Origin: Melieria omissa
Taxonomy: Eukaryota; Arthropoda; Insecta; Diptera; Ulidiidae
Assembly: GCA_963971225.1 (NCBI GenBank)
Contig: OZ020270.1
Span: 1,116,001 to 1,180,000, forward strand
DNA length: 64,000 nt
Direction: 5' to 3'
The translations under genes and the position numbers were made by a program. The notes under the pieces are model-generated. The model made no database searches and was not told the origin of the DNA. It saw only the letters and a list, made by a program, of their open reading frames with translations. Position 1 is the stretch's first letter; every line of letters begins with the position of its first letter. Shown in pieces: positions 29,445 through 39,899 of the stretch.

Positions 29445-30818
29445 TTAAAACCGGGCGTCCTCGGCCGCTTCCTGGCCTTGCGCCGAGCTTCCTAATGCAG
29501 GACTAATGCAGTCTCCCGAATTGCGTTCAGGATGAAACGTTTCCTGCGCTGCTTTACGCAACGGAGAACCAGCCAAGTTGCTGTTAGGCACTATTAATGT
29601 GTCAAATAGGTATGACCACGTTGTTGTCTGGAATTTGATTTCTCGGTGTATGGTTGCGATGTGTTTGAGATTTTGCATGTTTACCTCGTGCAGATACGGT
29701 AGTGATAGTGTTGCTACATATTCCGTGAACTGGATATTCTGGGCTAGTGGTACTTCGGGAATGAGACGACCCTTGCGCCGCTGGTTTTCGAAGGTTGTCC
29801 AATTTACTATTAGTTTTTCTTCGAATGTTATTAGGAATGTGCCAGTTATGATAACGGGCGGCTTAGCCTCCTGACGTATTTCTACTGTGCAATCCTTAAT
29901 GATCATTAGGCCGTCATCGTTCGCCTGGATCCGCTGGATATCGTGTGCTGATATAGTTTGGCATGTAGCAGTGTAGTTGTTGAGTAGTTGCTGCAGACAT
30001 GAGCTTTGTGAGTGAGCCATTTCTTTGCAAAATGTAGATGCCGTTGCAGCCCTGCAGTCCTTCATTATTTTGTAAACCCCATTACTTTTCGCTACAACAT
30101 TAGTTTCTAGTAATATAATTTTGTTATTGTGAACTACCGGATAAATTACAGTTTTATTACATACAAAATCAATTCTGGGATATTTTATGAGAAATAATAC
30201 AATTTCATTATTTTGTAATATTTTAAGTTTAGAATTTTGAAGAATGTCGCTTACACTTATATCAACTGTCTTTTCGTTTTTTATAATATTCTCGATTTCA
30301 ATGCTGTCGAGTAATGCTGGGTTTATTACATTTATTTTGCCTAATATTATTGAAAAGGCAATGTTGTCTAGTTCAGTGATTGCGGCTTTATTCCTATTGT
30401 TAATTAGTTCAAAAAGGGTAATTTGGTCAAGTTCCGTCTGTCTGTTGTGTGAGAGTAGCTGGTTTATTGTGTCCGTCATTTTACTGATTTGAATTTGTAG
30501 TTGCGAATTAATTTTTATCTGTTGTTCGTTTGCCTCTATCAGGGCCTCCTCCTTCCGGCTTACTTCTTGGAAGTCGTCAAAGTCGGGTGTGCCCGCTACA
30601 TATTTAAGCGCAGTACCGATAAAATTGAGGCTGCGGGTATGGCGATGATGCACCCGTAATGCTTCAAGGCGTCGTGTTATCTGTTCACAATCGGCCAGCA
30701 GGAGTCTTCGTACGTGTGATTGTGGTACCTGGTCCACGTATTGTTGTGTTTCTTCTATTATGGTTTTAAAGGTTGTTAAGTTTGATCTATGCGTTATGAA
30801 GTTGTAGTCTGAATACAA
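29445..30818 (-). CDS. env: Gypsy-clade envelope protein, C-terminally altered
   Basis: 457 codons open. A furin-type RHTR site (residues ~58-61) is followed by SLNFIGTALKYVAGTPDFDD, matching the cleavage/fusion region of gypsy-family Env. Coiled-coil segments, Cys residues (FVCNKT, MKDCRAATASTFC) and N-x-T sites follow. The start at 30,818 (MYSDYN) leaves no obvious signal peptide, which in this family is added by splicing. The C-terminus (GSPLRKAAQETFHPERN onward) is hydrophilic and no membrane segment is visible, so a deletion or frameshift has probably removed the anchor. Confidence 0.85.
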   Translation of the reverse strand: MYSDYNFITHRSNLTTFKTIIEETQQYVDQVPQSHVRRLLLADCEQITRRLEALRVHHRHTRSLNFIGTALKYVAGTPDFDDFQEVSRKEEALIEANEQQIKINSQLQIQISKMTDTINQLLSHNRQTELDQITLFELINNRNKAAITELDNIAFSIILGKINVINPALLDSIEIENIIKNEKTVDISVSDILQNSKLKILQNNEIVLFLIKYPRIDFVCNKTVIYPVVHNNKIILLETNVVAKSNGVYKIMKDCRAATASTFCKEMAHSQSSCLQQLLNNYTATCQTISAHDIQRIQANDDGLMIIKDCTVEIRQEAKPPVIITGTFLITFEEKLIVNWTTFENQRRKGRLIPEVPLAQNIQFTEYVATLSLPYLHEVNMQNLKHIATIHREIKFQTTTWSYLFDTLIVPNSNLAGSPLRKAAQETFHPERNSGDCISPALGSSAQGQEAAEDARF

Positions 30819-30912
30819 CTAAGCCGTCGGTGATAGGTATATAAATCGATTCCGAGTACTCCAACAGTTCTTCAGTGAGCAGCGGTGGCAGGAGGAACCT
30901 ACGGGAAAGACA

Positions 30913-32183
30913 TTACCTGAGGTTACTTTTATGAATATATGTTTTTCCGATCAGTACAGTAGTTCCTAAGTCCTTAGTTACGGTGCCCTCAACGTAGATT
31001 TTGGTAAATTTGTTCCTTATTCGTTTATTTGTTTTGATGAAAACTGTATCTCTTGGTTGAAATTTCCTGGCTAGTTTCGATTTCTTATACCCCTTAATCT
31101 CCTTTTCCTGGGCTTTGATGATTTTGTTTTTTATATCCTCTTTAAGGGATTGTGGGGTTGAATGTATGACGTCCACGGGCCTGTAGCCTGTGACTGAATG
31201 AATTGATCTATTGTATTTGGCTGTGGCAATCAAAATTAGGTCTGCAGTGTCATTTATGCCTTGGGTCAGTTTTGTACATTTGGCAATTTCAGTGCTGTGG
31301 AAACATTCCACCTGTCCGATCGTGGTACTATGGCATGGAGGGATGGTAAATGTGCGTATTTGGAAGTGGTCCATTAAAAGCGATTTAATGGTTTGAGAAT
31401 TGAATGATTTCTCGTTGTCAAAGACTACGGTTTTCGTCCCCTTGAAAAAATTAAGAATCTGCAGGAGCGGCTATTTTATGTCGACTATGGATCGAGAAAC
31501 TATTGGCGAGACTAGGGCGAATTTTGAGAACTTGTCGATGCATGTCAGAAAGTATTTCTTGTCGGTCGAATATATGTCCAAGTGCAGAATTTCGCCATCG
31601 TGTTGTGGTATGGGAGTTTCCCCAATTCCTGGATCCGGAGGATGACGTTGATACTTGGCCTCGTTGCAAGTTTTACAATTGGAGACAATTTCTTTTAATC
31701 TCTTACGGATTCCCGGAAAGTAGTACTGCTCGAGGACTTGTAACGTATTCTCCCGCGCGGATCGTGCACATCGTTGTGCTCCGCAGTTAGGATTTCCGAC
31801 TGGTCATCTTGATTAGTTACGTCATTCACTTTCCTCTCAGTATGGCGGAATTTTACTGATAGGAACATTCTAACTAGTTTGTCCTGAATCTGTCCTAGTA
31901 TGGACAGGTTGCACAAAATGCCGTTAATGACATCCGGGTAAACAGTTGTTTTTAGTGTGTCAAAAAGATTGTCCAATGAAGAGAAGGTAATTTCGTGTCT
32001 AATCTGTTTTTTAAATAGGATTTTAACTGTTTTTGCATCGTGAGCGCCATGCTCTATAATTAGCTGGTTGATGGGGTTTTTAATTGTTGGAATTCTTGGG
32101 TGAGGGATTCCTCGCTATGTTGAGTTATATTGTCTTCGTCCTCTATTGCGTTGATGTGTTGTTTTGAAAGGGCATCTGCGACC
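30913..32183 (-). pseudogene. pol: Integrase of gypsy-clade pol (frameshifted)
   Basis: After the LINE insertion the line resumes with VADALSKQHINAIEDEDN (~32,120-32,183), the RNase H/integrase junction. The zinc region is split by a frameshift: EILTAEHNDVHDPRG, then YYFPGIRKRLKEIVSNC and KTCNEAKYQRHP. The core has ILHLDIYSTDKKYF (Asp 1), TKTVVFDNEKSFNS (Asp 2) and TTIGQVECFHSTEIAK (Glu). The C-terminal 30,913-31,374 part is open (RKFQPRDTVFIK). At least three frame changes make it non-functional. Confidence 0.85.
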
Positions 32184-32304
32184 AAGAGTTCAGTTCAGTC
32201 GCCGTGACGTGCAGACGTGTTTTTATCGCTCTCTATCTCGTTCATCTTAAGCATTATTCTAAGTGCGTATATTTCGTACGGCTTGTAACGCTAGCAACCA
32301 AGTG

Positions 32305-33249
32305 ATGCGTTGCGTCAAGTGCAATGCCCAATGTGTGTCAGAGGACCATGTAACTTGTGGTATATGTGGCCATAAGTTGCATAATAGTTGTGCTAAAATC
32401 AACGCCACTAGTTCAAGTTTTCTTAAGAGCAATCATAATGTGGTTTTTAAATGTGACAATTGCTTAAAACTTGCATCGCCGTTTTCATTGGGTGTAATCA
32501 ATGACGCTCTTAACATTTTGGAAAAGTTGACTAATCTTCTAAAAACTGTGGCAAGTGTATATGCAAGTTCTTCTTGCGACTCTAATAATCCAATAGTTTC
32601 TAACATTGCAACTGATTCTACCAACAAAATTCTAACGCGCTCCAAGACTAAGGTCAATGACCCTAGCCGTTTGAACACTCATCCGATTACAACTCGCAAA
32701 AGCTCATTCTCAAACGCGACGGCATCTTCATATATTGCGGGCAAAAACAATAACGCAATTAGCCCATACCGCGCTCAATTGCCTAACAGTGCAACAAAAA
32801 CGTCTTCGTCAAAATCTCAGTCGTCCTCAGCTCAATATGCTAGTAATCACTCATGCTCATCGAACTCCTCGGTCGTATCAACTGTTATCGACAAGAACAA
32901 TGCCGAAGTTGCCGAACTCGCCGCCCGCTCATATGCTGATGCTGTCGCCACTGCTGTCGCTCACACTGATGATGCGCCGGCGAATGCTGCGTCGGTTGTT
33001 GTTGCTGCTGCAGAGATCACGGATGCTTCGTCTACTCCGCGCTTTGGAAATAATGGCACCCAAAGTACTCACCTCCATCATACTAACAATGCAGTCAGTG
33101 AGAAGAAGCAAGGCAAAAAGCATACCGTCGTCGTTGGAAGCAACTTGACTGTGGAATTAGATGTAGCAATTCGACTCAAATGGTTACATTTGTCATCGTT
33201 TAAGCCCTCTGTTACGGCAGAGAATATCGTTGATTACGCCTTCATTTAG
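32305..33249 (+). CDS. LINE ORF1, PHD-like zinc finger protein
   Basis: The best start is the Met at 32,305 (MRCVKCNAQC), since the related ORF1 at 54,263 begins the same way (MVNCAKCKLHC). An upstream in-frame Met exists at 32,263. Residues 3-55 hold a C-x2-C...C-x2-C...H-x4-C...C-x2-C pattern (CVKCNAQC, CGICGHKLHNSC, CDNC) like the PHD/RING-type finger of CR1-group ORF1 proteins. A Ser/Thr/Ala-rich middle follows. The conserved LKWLHLSSFKPSVTAENI block sits just before a stop at 33,247. Homology continues past that stop (YKLIKRDTPTDSLKRVNFK), so the protein is truncated. Confidence 0.8.
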   Translation: MRCVKCNAQCVSEDHVTCGICGHKLHNSCAKINATSSSFLKSNHNVVFKCDNCLKLASPFSLGVINDALNILEKLTNLLKTVASVYASSSCDSNNPIVSNIATDSTNKILTRSKTKVNDPSRLNTHPITTRKSSFSNATASSYIAGKNNNAISPYRAQLPNSATKTSSSKSQSSSAQYASNHSCSSNSSVVSTVIDKNNAEVAELAARSYADAVATAVAHTDDAPANAASVVVAAAEITDASSTPRFGNNGTQSTHLHHTNNAVSEKKQGKKHTVVVGSNLTVELDVAIRLKWLHLSSFKPSVTAENIVDYAFI

Positions 33250-33479
33250 CGTTCAGCTATCTCTTGCTACAAGCTAATCAAGAGAGATACGCCTACGGAC
33301 TCTTTAAAAAGAGTGAACTTCAAACTTGGAGTCTCATCTTTACATCTTGAGAAGCTGTTGAATGCTGCGATCTGGCCTACTGATGTCAAAGTGCGCCCGT
33401 TCAAGTTTTTTCAGAAAGCAGACGACATAACAAAATTAACTTAACATCTAATACACAATCTCAATGTTCCCTCCATACG

Positions 33480-36338
33480 AGCGGCGTAGATTCAAATTTG
33501 TCATTATATTATCATAATGTAAGTGGTATGCGCACCAAATCGTCTCAGTTCCGTCAGGCCATTGCGTTACATGAGTACGACATTTTAGCGATAACCGAGA
33601 CGTGGCTTAACGATAATGTTGCCACAGCTGAATATTTCGATGAATTCTATCATGTATATCGTAAGGATCGCTGTTCGAGTGCTACAGGCCTCGAGAGAGG
33701 TGGCGGTGTTCTGCTCGCTATTAGGGCAAATTTGTACAGCAAACTTATTTCTTTAGATCATGCTGATGGAAAGTTAGAGCAAATTTGCGTTAAAGTGAAA
33801 TTAAGTAACAATAGGTCAATTTACTTTATTTTATCTTATATTCCCCCTTTTAGTGACTTTGCATGTTATCAAAAGCACATAGATAATATATCCAGTTTAA
33901 TGAACAATGCCAAGCAGTTTGATGAATTTATTTGCTTAGGTGATTTTAATTTAGCCAACATTTCTTGGTTAAACCATAACAATAATTTATTACCATCTAA
34001 TCTTAAATCAGATATCGATGTACTAATTGTAAGTACTTTACTTTCGCTTGATCTCAAACAATGCAACTGCATTTTAAGCGATTATGGCAGAATACTTGAT
34101 CTCATTTTTGTTTCGAACGAGTTTAAAGTATCTTGTGAAGAATGCCTATCTCCTATTTTGAGTAACTGTCTCCATCATAGAGCTGTTATTCTCATAGTTT
34201 TAAATTTTATGATTTTGATAGTAAGCCAGGTGAGCCGATGCAGGTGCTTGATTACGCTAAGGCAGACTGCGCAGCGATTAACGAATTTTTGATAACCACT
34301 GACTGGTCGTTCTTGAGTTCCCCAAATGGAACGGCGGCCTCCTACAGGGTTATGTGTGAGCGTTTTCGATTTGCTATTTCGAGTTTTATTCCTTTGAAGC
34401 GCACAGTGACTCGAAACAAACCACCCTGGTTCAACTCGAACCTTTGTAATCTGAAAAATATAAAAACAAAGGCCTTCAAAAAGTTTAAGAAAAGCAATTC
34501 TGAAGCTGATCGTCTTAATTTTCTTTCTCTGAGGAATAAATTCGATGCCTCCATAACTTTTTATTCAAACAATATATGCTTAATATTGAATCGAAATTGA
34601 GATCTAACCCTTCAAGTTTTTGGCACTTTATCAATACAAAAAGGCAAACGAATGGCTTCCCAACAAGTCTGGAGTGATGATGGTGAAGTATCTGATAACA
34701 CTTTAGACTCTTGCAACTTGTTTGCACAATTTTTCCAGAAGGTTTACGTGATGCATGATTCTACCATCATTCCTAAATTTCAAAGTGCACCTTTGCAACC
34801 AATTTCTTCATTTCAAATTTCGGAGGATGACGTCCTCTCTGCCATTTCAAAATTGAAACCCAACTCGAAATTTGACATCGAGGGGTTTTCGCCTTTGTTT
34901 TTCAAACTCTGCGCTGCAGCTGCAGCTGGACCAATTGCACTACTCTTCCAAGAGTGCATAAATACAGGAACTTTCTTGGAGCCATGGAAGTTGTGTTCAA
35001 TCGTCCCGATATTCAAGGCTGGTGACCGTAACGACGTCTGCAACTACAGGCCCATCGTCAAGCAAAGTACACTGGCCAAGCTGTTCGATCAAATTATACA
35101 GACCAAACTATTCGACCACTTGAAGTTGGCCTTGTGTGATTGTCAGCATGGTTTTTCCCCGGTAGATCGACTTGCACCAATCTAGCTCTAATCACCAATC
35201 AAATGATAAACGCCTTCGAGAATCAAGCTCAGCTTGACGTCATCTACACGGACTTTTCCAAGGCTTTTGATAAAGTCGACCATTCAATCCTCCTCCAAAA
35301 ACTAAAATTTTATGGGGTTGGTGGCAAACTGCTAAAATTTTTATCGAGCTTCTTATATGGCAGAAAGCTATTCGTAAAGTATTGGTCTCACCAAATCGAA
35401 TACCCTGGTCAATGCATGGTCTGGCATACCTCAAGGGACGCACTGTGGGCCTCTGTTATTTCTGATCTTCATCAATGACCTACCTAGCAACTTTAAATTC
35501 GCTAATTGCCTAATGTTTGCGGACGACGTTAAACTTTTTCTAAGTGTCCGAGACTTACCTGACTGTAATAAATTACAGTCAGATATAAATGTTTTTGCCC
35601 AAATGGTGCATAACTAACCACTTATATTTGAACACGAAAAAGTTTTGTGTGGTCACATATTCGAAAAAGTCTTTAAATGTCGAGTTTAGTTACAGGCTAA
35701 TCGATTGTACTTTGGTTCGCTGCTGTGAGATTAAGGACTTGGGTGTTATCTATGACTCCAAACTTTCTTTTTCAAAACATGTCGACTATATTGTCACAAA
35801 ATCTTTTGCAATGATTGGCTTTATCAGAAGAAATACAGCGGAATTCAAAGATCCGCAGACTTTAAAGTCACTTTACATAGCTCTGGTAAGAAGTCGCCTG
35901 GAGTACTGCTCATTAATTTGGAACCCTTATTATGACGTCCACTCAAATAAAATCGAAAGAGTTCAAAAAATATTTACAAGAATCGCTTGGCGCAAGCTGC
36001 ATTGGCCTGATGGTCTTCCATCCTACATCGGCAGACGCAAATTGCTTGGGTTGCAGTCGTTGTGCGATAGAAGAGTATTATACTCATTAGTCTTTGCATA
36101 CAATGTCACTAATGGCAGAATAAATTGTGTAGTTTTGTCGAATCTTTTTGATCGTTTTATTCCACAACGTAACTTGAGGAATAACCGTCTTTTCATTGGC
36201 GCTACTCACAAAACTAATTATGCCTATAATGAGCCAATTAATAGATGCGTACGCCTGTGCAACAAGTTTAGTAATATCATTGATTTTAATTCATCTCTCG
36301 CTAGATTTAAGCTCAACTTGTTCACTATTTTTAATTAG
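33480..36338 (+). pseudogene. LINE ORF2: endonuclease and reverse transcriptase (frameshifted)
   Basis: The endonuclease is open at 33,498-34,200: LYYHNVSGMRTKSSQF, LAITETWLND, RGGGVLLAIRA and FICLGDFNL. RT is spread over several frames: DVLSAISKLKPNSKFDIEGF, CNYRPIVKQSTLAKLFDQII, IYTDFSKAFDKVDHSILLQK (~35,240-35,300), then FADD at 35,516-35,527. A long C-terminal part is open to 36,338 (DLGVIYDSKLSFSKH, RSRLEYCSLIWNPYY). At least five frame changes; dead. The FSKAFDKVDH block places it with CR1/L2-type LINEs and not I or R1. Confidence 0.88.
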
Positions 36339-37400
36339 TCTGTAAGAATTTGTTCTGTAGACCGAAATAAATAAATAAATACATTTTCTTTTCCTGGCTT
36401 ATAAAAGTATTTGGGGGAAAACTCTTCTATGAAAGCTTTCCATCTTTTGATTTTTGCATTTGGATTTTTATCCGATATGGCGAACGTTAGTGGCTGATGA
36501 TCGGTAAAAATGTGAAGTTGTTTAACGTCGTAGAGGTAGTTGCGTAACTTTTGGAGAGCCCACACGATTGCCAAAAGTTCTCGCTCATTGGTTGCATATT
36601 TTTCCTCAGTGCTGTTGAGGGTCCTAGATATAATCATGAGTGGCCTACCATTTTGTGACAAAACTGCACCAATAGCGTGTGAAGACGCATCTGTGGTGAG
36701 GTCAAATGGTTTTTCAAAATTTGGATACAGGAGCAGCACTTCTTCGGAGGCAAGAATTCTCTTGATTCTTGTAAACGCTGCACCGGCGTCTTCGTCCAAT
36801 TCAATTGTAACCTTTATTGATTGATTGGCACCGATGTTTCCGTTTTCCCCTCTTTAACAAATCGCCGATAGTATCCGCACAACCCAAGGAAAGATCGTAG
36901 GGTGCAGAGGGTTTCGGGAGTTTCGTAGTTCAGGATTGCCTGAACCTTATCAGGGCACGTTTTGATGCCTTGCTTTGATACAAGAAATCCCAGAAACTCG
37001 ACCTCAAGCTTGAAAAATTTTGACTTTTCTAATGACACTCGCATGTTCGCTTCATAAAGTTTGCCAAGAATTCTAAAGATGTCCCTCAGATGTTGTTCTT
37101 CAGTTCGGGAAAAGATTATCACATCGTCAATGTAGACGTGACAACACCTCCCAATTTCATCCTTCAAAATATCAATTGCCCTTTGAAATATACTTGGGGC
37201 GTTCCTTAGACCAAAGGGAAGTCGACAGAACTCATATTTTCCGTTATTAACGGAAAATGCGGTTTTCTCTCTGTCTTCTTCAGCGAGTTTAATCTGGTAA
37301 AATCCTGATTTAAGGTCAAGGGTAGTGTAATACGCAGAATTTCCCAGATTTGCCAAAATGACGGACGTGTCTGGTTTTATTTGTCGCTTATGGTTTTTTC
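36335..37400 (-). pseudogene. pol: RT and RNase H of gypsy-clade pol
   Basis: RT in the 37,356-36,814 frame: YYTTLDLKSGFYQIKLAEED, RLPFGLRNAPSIFQRAIDI, catalytic YIDD (in CHVYIDDVIIFS) and FLGFLVSKQGIKTCPDKV. After a frame change near 36,830, RNase H reads LTTDASSHAIGAVLSQ (Asp), [14 protein letters not shown] (Glu) and IFTDHQPLTFAIS (Asp). It is cut after KPGKENV by the LINE. Catalytic residues are intact, but the frames are broken. Confidence 0.87.
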
Positions 37401-37402
37401 AT

Positions 37403-38095
37403 TTAGTTTCCTGGAATCAATAACCAAACGCATCTTCCTTTTCCCATCTTCGTCAACGCCTTTTTTATCCACAACCCATATAGGGTTGTTAAATTGCGAT
37501 CTTGGTGGTCGTATAATACCTGTGCTAAGAAGTTCCGCACCTCTTTGTTGACAAATTCACCCACGGTCATGGGGTAGGGGTACGATTTTGAATAGACTGG
37601 TTGGTCATCCGTGGTTCTTATGGTGGCAACGATCTTGGTATTGTATGGCAGTGATTGTGCAGGATCGACGAACACCTCATTCCGGTTTTCAATTATACGG
37701 GAAAATGTATCTTTTAGTTTCGGGGGTACTGTTTCACTATTGATTGTGATATAATTAATTTTGCCAGAATAAAGGTAGAGTAATTTTTCCTGACCACCAT
37801 TGTAGCGGAGGGTGCCTTTTTTGACATCGAGTCTAGCGCCGATCGCTCTAAGAAAATTAAAACCTATTATGCCATCAAAGGTGCTAAGATGTGGCAAAAT
37901 AAAGAAGGGAGTGGTTATCTGAAAAATGTTCATGAGGCACTGGTGCTCTATTTTTGTTTCGCCATGGATTGATTTTACCAAGAATGGGTTTGTCACTGGT
38001 TTCACCACTTTTAGTGTGTCCAAATTTTTTACGTAGTTTCCCGTTGCACCAGTGTCGATCAGAAATTTGAGCTGTTTCCCCCCTAACGTCCTTGT
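37403..38095 (-). pseudogene. pol: Protease and start of RT, gypsy-clade pol
   Basis: The aspartic protease motif DTGATG is at ~38,040-38,060, followed by HLSTFDGIIGFNFLRAIGAR. The frame stays open through the spacer (NEVFVDPAQSLPYNTK; SKSYPYPMTVGEFVNKEV) into the first RT block. It ends at 37,403 after a frameshift: RKMRLVIDSRKLNEKT is readable only in another frame at ~37,390-37,440. Confidence 0.83.
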
Positions 38096-39371
38096 GATGT
38101 AGGGTAAGAGGGATTGACCTCTAAAAAATTCACCTCATCCGAAACTTCTGAATAGTCCGAGTAGCCGTGTTCGTTTGGGCCACACTCCAAATTGACGTCT
38201 GGGTCGTTACGACTGTCTGAATGTTGCTCGTGGGCAATATTTTGAGAGGTTAAATTATTAATTCTCTGCATTTTTGTAAAAGGCTGCCGGTCAGATTCTA
38301 GTGGCCTTTTGAATGGGGGCCTAAATTGGGGATAGAAATTTCGTTGTAGTTGGTTTATGTTTGTGTTGGGTCCTGGTGTGTAATTGGGTGTATTAAAATG
38401 TGGCCTAATTGGTCCACCAAATGGAAGCCCTATTGGCCGGTTTGTAGGATAAGTCTGAGGATGTTGTTTATTTAGTACGAATCGGGATGTCGATGGATCT
38501 ATCTCCATAGGTGTTGGTCGGGTTGGTTGTGAGGGGGTGGAGGGCTGGGTTGGTATCGTCGGTAATGCGGTGAATTGTAAGGGTTATAGGACGCCTGTTG
38601 CTCGCTGTTAGCAGCAAAGTTATGTGCGAACACGGACCGTTTCTGATTGGTCTCCAGCTCTTGAGCAAAAGCTAAAGCCGTTGGCATATCCGCAGGCCTC
38701 GAAGAAAACATGATATCGCACATGGGTTTGCGTAACCCGGAGATAAAAGTCCTGAGTGCGTCCTGTCTGTATTTTTGGCTAAGGGATTCTACCAGTTCCC
38801 TATTATTACCGTGAGACATCACAGTCTTGTTAACCAGGAGTGTTAACTTCTTCTCGACCTCGTCATAGAAATGTGTAATGCACAATCGACCCTGTCTAAG
38901 TACAGCCATGTCCTGTTCTATCAGGTAAATGGGCCTCTTGTCCGCGTAGGTATGATCCAACCTGGCTATGATAGCTTCAAAGTTCAACACCGTGTTGAAC
39001 GAGGACAAAGCCAGGTCAGCCGATCCTATAATTTTGTTGCGGATTGTCGCTAATGCCTGGTAGCCTTTGGAGCTAATTTCGTAGCCCTTTAACATCTTGT
39101 AGGCAGCAAAAGCGGCTTGTCTCCATGAGACGTACCTGGCTTGATCGCCATTGAACTCAGGCGATCACATCTTGACCACATCTAGTGACTCATCACACCT
39201 GACCCCCGGGTCGATTGTTATATCTTTAAATTCAGTTACTGTCCGCCGTGTTTCTAAGAGGTGGAGCCGAGCGGTCAAGCTGTCCACAGTTGCCTGTATG
39301 TCCCGCCGAGTATTCTCAGTTGCTGTACGAATGGCAGCATTAAGCAACTCCTGAATAGTTTCCGGATTCAT
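38083..39371 (-). pseudogene. gag: Gag of gypsy-clade provirus (nonsense and frameshift)
   Basis: The start at 39,371 (MNPETIQELLNAAIR) is followed by a stop at 39,165. The same frame resumes with SPEFNGDQARYVSWRQAAF, TIRNKIIGSADLALSSFNTV and FYDEVEKKLTLLVNKTVMSH, the pattern of Drosophila gypsy Gag. A frameshift near 38,500 puts the Pro/Asn-rich, basic C-terminus (38,083-38,508) in another frame. No zinc knuckle, as in gypsy. The last residues overlap the protease frame. Confidence 0.85.
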
Positions 39372-39440
39372 TTTTTATTTTAATTCAATTATATTTTATT
39401 TAATTAAAAAAATATTTTTATGAACGTTAAAAGTATTTAA

Positions 39441-39895
39441 CCCTTTCGGTTATTCTATGCCATATGGCATAGCCTCTCTCCAGTGGCTGTTTTAGGTCAA
39501 AAACTTGTGGATACTATAATTTTAAATTTTTGTATTTTTCTCTCAAGGTTGAGGCGCAGTCCTGTCGAGCTGCGTATTTTACAAAAAGAGGTCACTTCGT
39601 ACTTTTATTTATTCTATTACAAAAATCAATTTGTTTTATAGGTTTATGTAAGTAATCTAGAAGGTATTTATTGCTTTAGTAAGTGTAAAAAAAGTAAGAT
39701 CCCAAATATGGTTCACTAAGGCTGTACGATTTTTTTTATTTCTTACTATGCCATATTTCATGATGCCCAAAAACCACTTTCTTGAACAATATTAAAAAAA
39801 ATGACTTTTAATTATTCATTATGTAGGCTTAAATAGTAATAAAATAAAAAAAAATGATGTTTAAAGTTAAAAACAAAAAAGAAGTACCAAAAGGG
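39441..39895. mobile_element. piggyBac-type MITE (TTAA) in provirus leader
   Basis: 455 bp between TTAA duplications (39,437-39,440; 39,896-39,899). Inverted ends CCCTTTCGGTTATTCT and its near-match CCCTTTTGGTACTTCT. A palindrome (CTATGCCATATGGCATAG) lies 16 bp inside the left end, with a damaged version at ~39,745. No ORF. Confidence 0.85.
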
Positions 39896-39899
39896 TTAA

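Larger units (their letters stand above)
32184..36379 (+). mobile_element. CR1-like LINE inserted in gypsy-clade pol
   Basis: About 4.2 kb in the opposite orientation to its host. The 5' end is near CAGTTCAGTCGCCGTG, and the 3' end is a short AAATAAATAAATAAA tail. Two coding regions: ORF1 with a PHD-like zinc finger, and ORF2 with an AP-type endonuclease and RT. It splits the host line between KPGKENV and VADALSK. No clear target duplication was found. A related family member lies at 54.2-55.9 kb. Confidence 0.88.

Noticed and set aside
29105..29506. 133-codon plus-strand ORF, near-identical to one at 52,028-52,408
   Set aside because: Both lie in copies of the same LTR; the shared reading frame follows from near-identical DNA. 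No domain, and composition is unlike a protein.
32184..36379. Possible target-site duplication around the LINE
   Set aside because: Flanks CTGCGAC and TACATTTTC do not match, so no duplication could be supported; the insertion point is defined only by the split pol reading frame.
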